Shown here one piece after another: positions 1 through 7,918 of a DNA stretch of 10,107 nt. The notes beneath the pieces were generated by a model that ran no database searches, was not told the origin of the DNA, and was given only the letters and a program-made list of their open reading frames with translations. The position numbers were made by a program, and so were the translations under genes. Origin of the DNA: Euperipatoides rowelli (Eukaryota > Onychophora > Udeonychophora > Euonychophora > Peripatopsidae); the NCBI GenBank assembly GCA_003024985.2, contig PXIH01S0011042.1; one strand, written 5' to 3'. Within the stretch, counting starts at the first letter, position 1. The number at the start of each line of letters is the position of its first letter.

Positions 1-25
1 TATATATATATATATATATATATAT
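1..25. repeat. (TA)n microsatellite
   Basis: The window opens inside a pure TA dinucleotide run, so the left boundary is not visible. Just after it the phrase TTGAAACTGTA occurs twice (about 27-37 and 49-59), a small local duplication. Tracts of this kind are common in AT-rich animal intergenic DNA. I see no promoter or gene associated with it. Confidence 0.9.
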
Positions 26-256
26 GTTGAAACTGTATATAACTAATTTGAAACTGTACATAAAAATTCTCAATATGAGAGGAATTAATTACAAGGCAAA
101 AGCTGTTTTAATTCTCACTAATATTATATTATTAGAGATTCATCCACACTTTGTTTTGTTACAGGAAAGCATATCGAGACAAAATAATATTAGAGATTGT
201 GGTAGAATATTTTTTTAAAAAACAATAAGTTTTCCCTCTAACAAGGGAAACCATAA

Positions 257-262
257 TTTATT
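257..262 (-). promoter_or_regulatory. Candidate polyadenylation signal AATAAA
   Basis: Read on the minus strand this is AATAAA, 13 nt downstream of the TAA that closes the open frame at 275-616. The position is short but possible for a 3' UTR. The window is so AT-rich that AATAAA occurs often by chance, so its support comes only from its place next to the candidate exon. Confidence 0.3.
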
Positions 263-274
263 TACATATACAGT

Positions 275-616
275 TTATGATCTTCTAACTCGGAATCGTA
301 TTAGAAAATCTTCATCTTTAGTTAAATCTGAGTTTTTTTTTATCCCCGTCTCCGGCTTAACCATATTTAAGACCCAGGCTACAGTAGCAAATTTTTCATC
401 ATTCAGATACAGAAAAATGTCATCTTTCACATGGGCCTGGAAAAAAAACAGTGAGATACTGGCATTCCCAGGGATAAATCTGTCCCCAGGAGTACATGTC
501 TTGAGTTGTGACAGTCCTGCGTGGTCCTGACTGGACCATTGCACCTCAACCTGTGTGGTAGAATATTTCAATCTATGCACCAATTTTTGGCAGTAGGCTA
601 TCTTCATAATGACCAC
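275..616 (-). CDS. Possible 3'-terminal coding exon, product unidentified
   Basis: A minus-strand frame stays open for 113 codons and ends with TAA at 277-275. The first in-frame ATG is at 607-605, which gives 110 codons. The frame can also be read back to about 625, so in a spliced gene the true left edge could be a splice acceptor; an AG sits immediately before 616, but its pyrimidine tract is poor. The segment is visibly richer in G and C than its AT-rich surroundings. AATAAA lies at 262-257 on the same strand, 13 nt after the stop, as expected for a last exon with a very short 3' UTR. The predicted peptide mixes charged and aromatic residues (for example VEVQW, GDRFIPGN, DDIFLYLN, VAWVLNM) and has no signal peptide or membrane segment. 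The part around VEVQW and FIPGNASISLF faintly recalls the region after a PA14-type domain in animal glycosyltransferases. That is an impression only and I do not assign it. It could also be an old pseudogene fragment or a chance ORF. Confidence 0.35.
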   Translation of the reverse strand: MVIMKIAYCQKLVHRLKYSTTQVEVQWSSQDHAGLSQLKTCTPGDRFIPGNASISLFFFQAHVKDDIFLYLNDEKFATVAWVLNMVKPETGIKKNSDLTKDEDFLIRFRVRRS

Positions 617-1060
617 CTCAAAATATTATACCTCAAAATAGTCTACCAATTTGGAATAATTAATTTTAAATGCCCATAATTTAATTCACCAGGGTTTTTT
701 AATATACACCTCTTGTTACCAACAAGCATTGGATTAAGCCACCCACAGAAAGCAGGCGATCAAGCCGCCCACAATTCACCACTGTCCAGTACTGTACCCA
801 TATTCCAAAGAGATGCAACTAAATAGAAACAGGGGGGACATAGAGATATTTAAAACTCATAATGTGTTATCCCTAAAATTCCTGCAATGTCATAATTTAT
901 AGAAAAATTCAATAACTTTTTTTAGACATATTTAAGGATGGTAAGATAAAATCTACTTTCTTGCTATTACCCAACATGCACCAAGAACAAGAGCTTGATT
1001 AAACATACTAAAGACAGTCATAATAATCAAATATTCTAACTATAATAAAAGGCATGTTTG
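617..1060. other. Noncoding AT-rich stretch
   Basis: No supported gene. Small features only: TATTTTGAGGT on the minus strand occurs twice in close succession near 615-640, and the phrases AAGCCACCCACA and AAGCCGCCCACA near 735-775 are a diverged direct repeat. I find no tRNA, no long inverted repeat and no recognisable transposon protein. Confidence 0.6.
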
Positions 1061-1101
1061 GTCAGTTTGGTTATGATGTCTGCCATGCTGCTCGGCCATC
1101 T

Positions 1102-1117
1102 TCGGCTGACGAGCCGA
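1102..1117. other. GC-rich perfect hairpin
   Basis: TCGGCT (1102-1107), loop GACG, AGCCGA (1112-1117): a 6-bp perfect stem in an unusually GC-rich 40-bp pocket (about 1085-1122) within AT-rich DNA. Such pockets often come from a small inserted element. I cannot define element ends here. Confidence 0.55.
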
Positions 1118-1168
1118 TGCACAAAGATGTTTTTGCTCTATTTTCTGTCCATAGATGTGGCTGTGTCC

Positions 1169-1260
1169 GTCATTTTTGACGTACTTTTAAACTATCTGTT
1201 ATAGCAAGCTAAGAAGGAAGAAATTAATGTATTGTCATTTTTGATGGGGCTTTTAAACTA
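1169..1260. repeat. Spaced direct repeat of about 26 bp
   Basis: GTCATTTTTGA followed by CTTTTAAACTA occurs at 1169-1194 and again at 1234-1260, with 3-5 differing bases in the middle of the unit. The period is about 65 bp, and the sequences between the copies do not match. It could be a remnant of a local duplication or of repeats inside a mobile element; nothing coding is visible. Confidence 0.6.
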
Positions 1261-1353
1261 GTAAATAAATAACTAGCTTAATTATGCTATGTATAAACTT
1301 ACGAAAAAAACTCCAACACAAGTTTAGATTTTAACATGAAAGCATATTTTCAA

Positions 1354-1386
1354 TTTTTTTTTTTAAATAAATCCTCCCCCCCCCCC
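1354..1386. repeat. T11 and C11 homopolymer runs
   Basis: Eleven T (1354-1364) and then eleven C (1376-1386) within 33 bp. Long C runs are rare in this AT-rich window. They are slippage-prone and could mark the tail of a retroposed element, but no poly(A)-tailed body is evident. Confidence 0.85.
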
Positions 1387-1479
1387 TTCCAAAGATAATT
1401 TCTGTGTTTATTTACACTATACAATTGATATATCAAAATACAGAAAATATCCCCAGTGCATACTGAATCTGCACCAGGG

Positions 1480-1550
1480 TTACCCAAGGTCAAACCTATG
1501 ACCCTTTACACGCAGTAGATTCATAGCCTAGACCACTGGACAACCGGAGC
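1480..1550 (-). mobile_element. Degraded tRNA-like sequence, probable SINE head
   Basis: On the minus strand, starting at 1550 with GCTCCGG, there is an A-box-like stretch (GTCCAGTGGTCTAGGC, about 1541-1526). About 40 nt later comes a B-box-like stretch, GGTTTGACCTT (around 1496-1486, compare the consensus GGTTCGANTCC). Order and spacing fit an internal RNA polymerase III promoter. The acceptor and T stems no longer pair, so this is not a working tRNA gene. A tRNA-derived SINE is the natural reading, with its body running to lower coordinates. That side holds GTGCA (1456-1460) and TGCAC (1470-1474), a small hairpin. I do not recognise the SINE family and see no clear target-site duplication. 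Confidence 0.45.
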
Positions 1551-2130
1551 TGTACAATATTTCCAAATTTATTTACAGTATATTACACATTATTTATAAT
1601 AGTTACTAACAAACAAAATCTTGCTACAGATTTAAAACCAGGCTTAGGTTTTGGGAAAAATACTTTACAGAAATAAAAACTAATAAAATGTCCCAAAATT
1701 GGCCAAATAAAAATTAAGTTAAAATAAATTATTAAGATCTAAAATTTTATCACACAGTCAAAAAAAAAAGCCTACTCCTGCCAACCCAAAAAAAGTTAAA
1801 AAATAAAATATCAAAAATTAGTAATTTATCTATTACAAGTTTTCCCATGAATTTGAAGAGCAGAGATTAATGGTCTTAAAGATCACTTGCTTGAACTTAC
1901 AGGCTATTGGTGGTGATGTAGGCACACCTTGAATCTGTTAAATAAAAGTCTGGAGAACATTAAATAAAGTCAATAAAATTGATAAGGCAGAACATGTAAT
2001 CTGGTACCATATTATTGAAGCTTAAATGCTATTGAGATTTTATTAAGAATACATAAGGCATCAGCCAGGAGGACTGCAATGGGATCTGGATATATGGAAC
2101 AAGTTATAATTCTGGCATTATGCATTAGAG
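1551..2130. other. Noncoding AT-rich stretch
   Basis: No supported gene. It is rich in A runs (for example 1760-1810), contains several AATAAA matches on either strand, and borders the 3' end of the decayed pseudogene to its right. The missing C-terminal part of that protein family, if it was ever present, would lie here on the minus strand. I looked for its usual downstream motifs between about 1860 and 2130 and could not find them. Confidence 0.5.
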
Positions 2131-4130
2131 GTTAAACACTCAGCCTAACTCGCCAGAGTTTCCCCATTTGTTAGTTTGGTTTGAGATGACCAGAGTGATA
2201 TGATTCCAGTAACATTGCCTCAAATACTGGGTAAAATTCTCAGAGCAAATTCTTTCATTGAATCTGGGTGGTAAGTATCCCAAATAAGCTCCACCGGGCA
2301 TGTTGGAACTTGTTAATCAGATATAGCAGAAACCTTCTGGCCACATAATCCAAAAATGATTTCATACTTTTACTAGGCCAGATCATGTTTACCTTTATGA
2401 CCACATCCAATAGCACTACATCAAAGTCTTCAGGCTCACCATGATATTATAGCAACTGTTCTAAACAATCAATATGTCATTCTTCTTGGATAGTGAAATT
2501 TTGCCAAATTCAGAAAGTGATGGAAACCTGGCATGGTATTCATGTTTAAAAAAATTTGTCAAGTTCTTTCAACTCACAACCCTAAATATAAATTAGAAAT
2601 AAGGTTACAGTCACATGATGAAAGATGTGCTTGATTTTGATATATATGTGTGTGGGGGGGGTGAGCTGGAGTGCTCAGTAGTGGGTTCTGCTCATTGTTC
2701 TATTCTATTGGCCACATACTCCTGAAACAGGTGAGAACTAGCTTATTCAATCTCCATGACAGTTCTATTAACCTTTACAGCTACAATCTGTTTGGTGGCA
2801 ATGTTTAAAAGATAATCCATGTGATCACTGAAGGGATTTTCAAACCCTTCAACATCTTTAATGAAAGATGCAACATGTTGTTCAAATGTTTTTTGTGTAG
2901 CCTGGTTTCATTGTAATGCCTGGTATTTTTTTTGGAGTAACAAGATGGAGCATTTCTTCAAATTGCATTGTAATCCGTGCTACCTGCAACCCAGAAACAG
3001 TTCACTGTCACTATGTAAAGGGGCTCTCTGTCAACCTGACAGCTCCAGCTACTCCTTTAATGATGGCAATATGCTGCTCATAAGCCTGGTCAATTGGCAG
3101 ATCAGAAAAGTTGTGGTTTGTTTTCTGTACCACAAAATTACCTTTATTAAATTTAGCCAAGATAGTTAGATGCATCTGCTCAATAGTCAACATGTCACAT
3201 AGGTGTACATGAAAACATACTGTGTGATCCTATACAAAAAAAAACAGGAACACACCTTCTTTCATCACCCACACCAAGCTTTTTTTGTCTTCGAAATGTG
3301 TGCTATTATATTAATGAATGATTCTGAAATCCAGAAGAATTTACTTTAGCATCTACCATCACTTGAGTCCAACCACTTGCTTCCAGACAATGCCCAATCA
3401 CTTTCAAGAAAGCTTGTTTATACGCAAACCAGAAAATATGCTGAGAAGTGTGTGTTCTGCAAAAACAAGTACCTTGTTCCACTGCATCTGCTTTGCAATT
3501 TGAAACAATGGTTGGTCAAACACTAGGATGGGTTTTGTTCTGGATTAAGGATACTTACAGGTCTGTGTTACAACTTTGAACACATGGACAATCATTGCAA
3601 GCATGTGAGATACCTCTACCACAAGTGGAACAATGAACAAACACTTGGTTGACAATAATGGTCGGTGATGTTGCTTGCATGAATGTGGTTCTGGGCATGT
3701 GCCAACCACAGCCTCTCTTTTTTTCTGCTAAATTGATATATAAAATTTTGACTGTATAGGTACATTTAAGGGAGGAAGAATTACATTTGGTAACAGTTTA
3801 ACTATGGGAACAATGCTCGTGTACAACTCAGGCATATAGGGTACAGTTTTGTTGATGAGTAAGTAGGGATATCTAAGTGTGTCCATATCATACCAATGTG
3901 GTTCGGTGGTGGATGTTGAAAAAGTGAAATATATGTGCCATGAAATGACATCTGTGTAGTTGTTAATTATGGATTATGGTTTATGTTGTCATCAGCTGAC
4001 ATTATAAGTATACCCTTTTAATTAATTTGGTGGACAAACAACCTTGTCTGATTTGTATCTCTGACAAAGAACTTGGACGATATAAGTAAAATTAGCTAAT
4101 ACTCAGTCATATGACTCACAAAGGCAATAT
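2130..4130 (-). pseudogene. Decayed copy of a large multicopy uncharacterised invertebrate protein family
   Basis: On the minus strand, conserved blocks appear in family order but in changing frames: SYD*VLANF (from 4114); SADDNINHN (3999-3973); SFHGTYISLFQHPP (3948-3907); MPELYTSIVPIV (from 3835); SHMLAMIVHVFKVV, then KPILVFDQPLFQIAKQMQW (within 3628-3476); FLKVIGHCLEASGWTQVMVD (from 3410); ESFINIIAHISKTKKAW (about 3324-3274); VHLCDMLTIEQ, FVVQKTNHNFSDLPIDQAYE and GAVRLTESP (3229-3014); TVSGLQVARITMQFEEM (from 3001); a block ending in GFENPF and beyond (2892-2746); SMKSFLDYVARRF (within 2413-2297); ELIWDTYHPDSMKEFA (2291-2244); TNKWGNSGEL (about 2165-2135). From memory these match proteins annotated as uncharacterised and present in many copies in cnidarian and mollusc genomes. 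Their function is unknown to me; the copy number suggests a mobile or once-mobile origin. At least five frame changes and six in-frame stops make it non-functional. The 5' part may extend to about 4300. The C-terminal third appears to be missing. No terminal repeats or promoter were identified. Confidence 0.8.
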
Positions 4131-4199
4131 CAAACAGCATACCCCAAAGTCCACCTAAAACATGCATATATGTCCATATATGACTTATGGCCTACAGCC

Positions 4200-5120
4200 A
4201 AAGGTGGCTCAGGAATCCATTTGTGATACATAATTGCAGGGTCTGCTCTGATTTGCTTTTGAATAAAAATAGCTGTGAATTGCTCAATGCTGGTTGTGAA
4301 GTACTTAAAATCCTATGCTCATTTATATTGGTTCCATACAACAATGAGCACATTATTTTATGAACAACTGGAAGAAAATTTAAAAATAATGTATTGCACA
4401 AAATACATTCCATAAGATTTATATGTAACTTTAAGTTTAATTATATATTTTAAAAAACTGTGATATACTAAGAAAATAATCTGATAATATCAGTATTGTT
4501 CGCTAATAACATCTAAATCATTAACTGGATTAAAATATGTATGAAATAATAAACAATTAAATTTATGTTTTCTAACATTTTTACAATAATAAAACTTTTA
4601 AATTTTCCGAGATTTATGCATATAGACTGTAATTCTCTAAGTGTAAATTTGGAGGACAACCATCTTGTTTTGTTTTGTTGTTGTTTTTTTATGTGAATTT
4701 TGGCTCCCAATCTTTAAAACACTTAGGATCATAATATGGACATTTACAGAAAATTTAATGCTTCTATCACCAATATCACAACTCCTTACGTTTTTTACCC
4801 AAATCCACTTCACTATAAAGCAGGCTGTTTTATTTTTAAAACTCAACTTTGTACATTTTTGTTTCCTTATCAAATAATACTACACAATTATTATAATCAA
4901 AAACAATACGCATCATTGAATATAACAAATTAACCTAAGTACACAATCTTCAGAAAAGTATGGTTGCAAATTACAACTTTAAATCAAATTAGAGGGTGTG
5001 TCTCAATATTTTTAAGTGGCTTAATTGAAATAACATTAAGAATAATTTTAAATTTAATTTTCTCTCTAATGGCTTTGTATTTCACTGGGAAAACAATATA
5101 CTTTCATAGGAATTGTATAT
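4200..5120. other. Very AT-rich stretch without a supported gene
   Basis: Several 60-80 codon open frames exist on both strands, but they overlap one another, are dominated by F, I, L, N and K as expected from base composition, and match nothing I know. The part from about 4130 to 4300 may hold the unrecognisable 5' end of the neighbouring minus-strand pseudogene. No RNA gene or long repeat was seen. Confidence 0.55.
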
Positions 5121-5126
5121 TGAAAT

Positions 5127-5375
5127 CTAATCCTATTAATTTTGCTTCAGTAGACAAATAAAATAAATTGCTTTATTAATAGACAATAATTTGCATATAA
5201 AGTTTTATGGCTTTAGACCATCTCCCACATCCACGTTAAAACCTAATCCTATTAATTTTGCTACAGTAGACAAATAAAAATTGCTTTATTAAAATACGAT
5301 CATTTGCTTAGAAAACTTTATGACATGGATCAACTTAAAGCCTTAAGTCTTCTTCCACATCCATAACATTACTAG
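5127..5375. repeat. Two-copy tandem repeat, period about 116 bp
   Basis: CTAATCCTATTAATTTTGCT begins at 5127 and again at 5243. Each copy continues with CAGTAGACAAATAAA, then TTGCTTTATTAA, and closes with CCACATCCA (about 5225-5233 and 5355-5363). The second copy carries a roughly 15-20 bp insertion before that end. A short start of a third unit (GCCTAAT) follows near 5377. Each copy has an AATAAA. The repeat is noncoding and probably arose by a local tandem duplication. Confidence 0.75.
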
Positions 5376-5463
5376 AGCCTAATATCTGATCATACTAATG
5401 TCTTTTGAAAGAACTGTGCATGTTCAAGGTGCATGATTAAAATGTATATGAATTTTTATTAAT

Positions 5464-5506
5464 AGTCCTAACCTAAATCCCAGCCTGAACCCTAACTACC
5501 TCTAAG
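5464..5506. repeat. Degenerate CCTAA-type tract
   Basis: CCTAACCTAAATCCCAGCCTGAACCCTAAC is a decayed run of CCTAA/CCCTAA units. The unit resembles the C-rich telomere strand, but tracts like this are common as interstitial repeats in invertebrates and fish. The tract is too short and diverged to indicate a chromosome end. Confidence 0.45.
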
Positions 5507-6040
5507 TAATGAACAACTATGCCCCAATCAATATGTGCAATAAATCTTTTTTGACCGTTTATGACAAGTTTTACACAACTTCTATTTTTCCAAAATATTA
5601 ACCAATCAACAGCTGATTCTGATCCTTAAACGTACCAAGTTGCTGGTAAAGACATTAGTATGGTCAGCAAATAGAGTTTAATGTCAACAATAACATTTTT
5701 TTTTATCTTAAATGATCTAATACAACTTAAATTCAAAATCAAACAATAGACATTAATGCAAGTAAACATTTCATGTGAATATAAAAGATATTGAAAACAG
5801 GACAAAAATAATATCCAATTAACACGATGTGCACAAGTTTCCAGGTTCATATTTTTCGTGAAATTTTTCAGAGATTTTACTATGTAAACACTGAGATTCT
5901 CTTCTCTCACATCAAATGTAATTCGGTGCAAAGCTGAGAAACTGAGAAAATATGAATAATATCAACCGATTAGCAGATTGATCAATATGGAAAGAAATGG
6001 AAATTACCATGTTCCCAACATAATTCTTTTAAGCACAGGA
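5507..6040. other. Noncoding AT-rich stretch before the satellite
   Basis: A 101-codon minus-strand open frame (5931-5626) lies here, but its composition is that of AT-rich noise with scattered Cys, and I recognise no domain in it. The last 60 bp (about 5980-6040) contain possible decayed satellite monomer fragments (CAATATGGAAAG, CATGTTCCCAACAT), so the array edge is gradual. Confidence 0.45.
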
Positions 6041-6843
6041 TTCAACATGCAAACTATTATGACTTCTATTGTTTTTCTCAATGAGAAGTCACACTCCGCA
6101 TTGATAATAAACATTCAATATGGAAGCTTTTATGACTTGTGTTGCTTTTCTCAATTAGAAGCCACATCCAGCATTGATGTTAGACAATCATGCATGGAAG
6201 CTTTATGGATCCACTGTTTTTTATAAATTAGAAGTAACACTAAGTATTGACATTAAACATTCAACATGAAAGCTTTTATAATTTCTGTTGTTTTTCTCAA
6301 TTAGAAGTCATACTCAGCATCAAACCATCAACATGGAAGCTTTTATGACTTCTGTTATTTGTCTCAATTAGAAGTTGCACTCAGCATTGACATTAAACAT
6401 TCAACATGGAAGCATTTATGACTTTCACAGTTTTTCTGAATGAGAAGTCACACTCAGCATTGACGCTAAACATTCAACATGAAAGCTTTGCTGACTTCTG
6501 TTGGGTTTATCAATATTAGAAGTGCACCCAGTATTGACATTAAACATTCTATCTGGAAGCATTTATGACTTCCACAGTGTTATCTTAATTAAAAGTCACA
6601 TTCAGCATCGACATTAAACATTCAACATGTAAGTGTTTAAGCCTTATGGTCTTTTCTCAATTACAAGTTGCACTCAGCATTGATTTTAAACTTTCAACAT
6701 GAAAGATTTTATGGCTTCCACTGTTTTTCTCAATTAGAATTCACACTCAGCATTGATATTAAACATTCAACATGGGAGCTTTAATGTCTTCTGTTGCTTT
6801 TCTCAATCAGAATTCACACTCAGCATTGACATTAAACATTCAA

Positions 6844-7135
6844 CATGGGAGCTTTTATGTCTTCTGTTGTTTTTCTCAATTATAATTCACACTCAGCATT
6901 GACGTTAAACATTCAACATGGAAGCTTTTATGTCTTTTGTTGTTTTTCTCAATTAGAATTCACACTCAGCATTGACATTAAACATTCAACATGGGAGCTT
7001 TTATTTCTTCTGTTGTTTTTCTCAATTATAATTCACACTCAGCATTGACGTTAAACATTCAACATGAAAGCTTTTATGTCTTCTGTTGTTTTTCTCAATT
7101 AGAATTCACACTCAGTATTGACGTTAAACATTCAA
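6844..7135. repeat. Higher-order dimer (146 bp) repeated twice in the satellite
   Basis: Units at 6844 and 6990 both start CATGGGAGC and contain TATAATTCACACTC. I see one difference between them over 73 bp. The units between and after them (6917 and 7063) contain TAGAATTCACACTC and resemble each other. The pattern A-B-A'-B' with exact 146-bp spacing shows a recent two-unit duplication. Confidence 0.85.
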
Positions 7136-7342
7136 CATTGAAGCTTTTATGACTTCTTTGTTTTTCTCAATGAGAAGTCACATTTCATTGACATTAAACA
7201 TTCAACATGGAAGCTTTGATGACTTCTGTTGTTTTCTCAATTTGAAGTCACACTCAGTATTGTCGTTAAACATTCAACAGGGAAGTTTTTCTGACTTCTG
7301 TTTTTTTTCTCAATTAGAAGTCGCACTGATATTGATGTTAAA

Positions 7343-7918
7343 CATTCAACATGGAAGTGCTTATGACTTCTGCAGTTTTTCTCAATAACAAGTCACACTC
7401 AGCATTAAGGTTAAACATTTAACATGGAAGCATTTATGACTTCCACAGTTTTTGCAATGAGAAGTTGCACTCACATTGATATTAAACATTCAAAATGGAA
7501 GCACTTATGCTTCCACAGTATTTCTCAATGAGAAGTTGCATTCACATTGACGTTAAATATTTAACATGGAAGCTTTTATGACTTCTGCTGTTTTTCTCAA
7601 TTAGAAGTCACACTCAGAAATGAAGTTAAACATTCAACATGGAAGTGTTTATGACTTCTACAGTTTTTCTCAATAACAAGTCACACTCAGCATTAAGGTT
7701 AAACATTTAACATGGAAGCATTTATGACTTCCACAGTTTTCGCAATGAGAAGTTGTACTCACATTGATATTAAACATTCAAAATGGAAGCACTAATGCTT
7801 CCACAGTGTTTCTCAATGAGAAGTTGCATTCACATTGACGTTAAAGATTTAACATGGAAGCTTTTATGACTTTTGCTGTTTTTCTCAATTAGAAGTCACA
7901 CTCAGCAATGAAGTTAAA
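7343..7918. repeat. Higher-order tetramer (288 bp) repeated twice in the satellite
   Basis: CATTCAACATGGAAGTG begins at 7343, 7631 and 7919, exactly 288 bp apart. The two full copies share diagnostic variants in the same order: CAATAACAAG, ATTAAGGTTAAAC, CATTTAACATGG, CAAAATGGAAGCACT and GAAGTTGCATTCAC. The third copy diverges after about 7945. Together they form a four-monomer higher-order repeat made by a tandem duplication. Confidence 0.9.
7496..7515. repeat. Short perfect hairpin within a satellite variant
   Basis: TGGAAGC, ACTTAT, GCTTCCA: a 7-bp perfect stem with a 6-nt loop. It recurs in sister units at 7784-7803 (loop ACTAAT) and 9431-9450 (loop ACTTAT). It forms at a different place from the usual dyad of the monomer, because CTTCC here pairs leftwards with GGAAG. 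Confidence 0.8.

Noticed and set aside
1480-1550. Functional tRNA gene
   Set aside because: The acceptor and T stems do not pair and no clean anticodon arm is visible. A SINE head is the better reading.
2861-3169. Plus-strand open frame of 102 codons
   Set aside because: It lies opposite the decayed minus-strand gene, whose motif blocks explain the sequence. The plus-strand peptide is Cys/Ser/Phe-rich and matches nothing I know.
3540-3660. Cys-rich minus-strand peptide resembling a zinc-binding motif (CSTCGRG...CNDCPC)
   Set aside because: It overlaps, in another frame, the block SHMLAMIVHVFKVV that leads directly into KPILVFDQPL of the recognised family. The cysteines are most likely a by-product of the other frame.
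4192-4413. Minus-strand open frame of 73 codons as the intact start of the decayed gene
   Set aside because: I could not align it with the N-terminal part of the family, and a neighbouring frame gives the only plausible, though weak, continuation, so I left it outside the pseudogene.
5464-5506. True telomeric repeat
   Set aside because: Only a few imperfect CCTAA units are present inside ordinary sequence. It is at most a decayed interstitial tract.
5626-5931. Minus-strand open frame of 101 codons
   Set aside because: No recognisable domain, a composition expected of AT-rich DNA, no supporting signals and no GC rise like that at 275-616.
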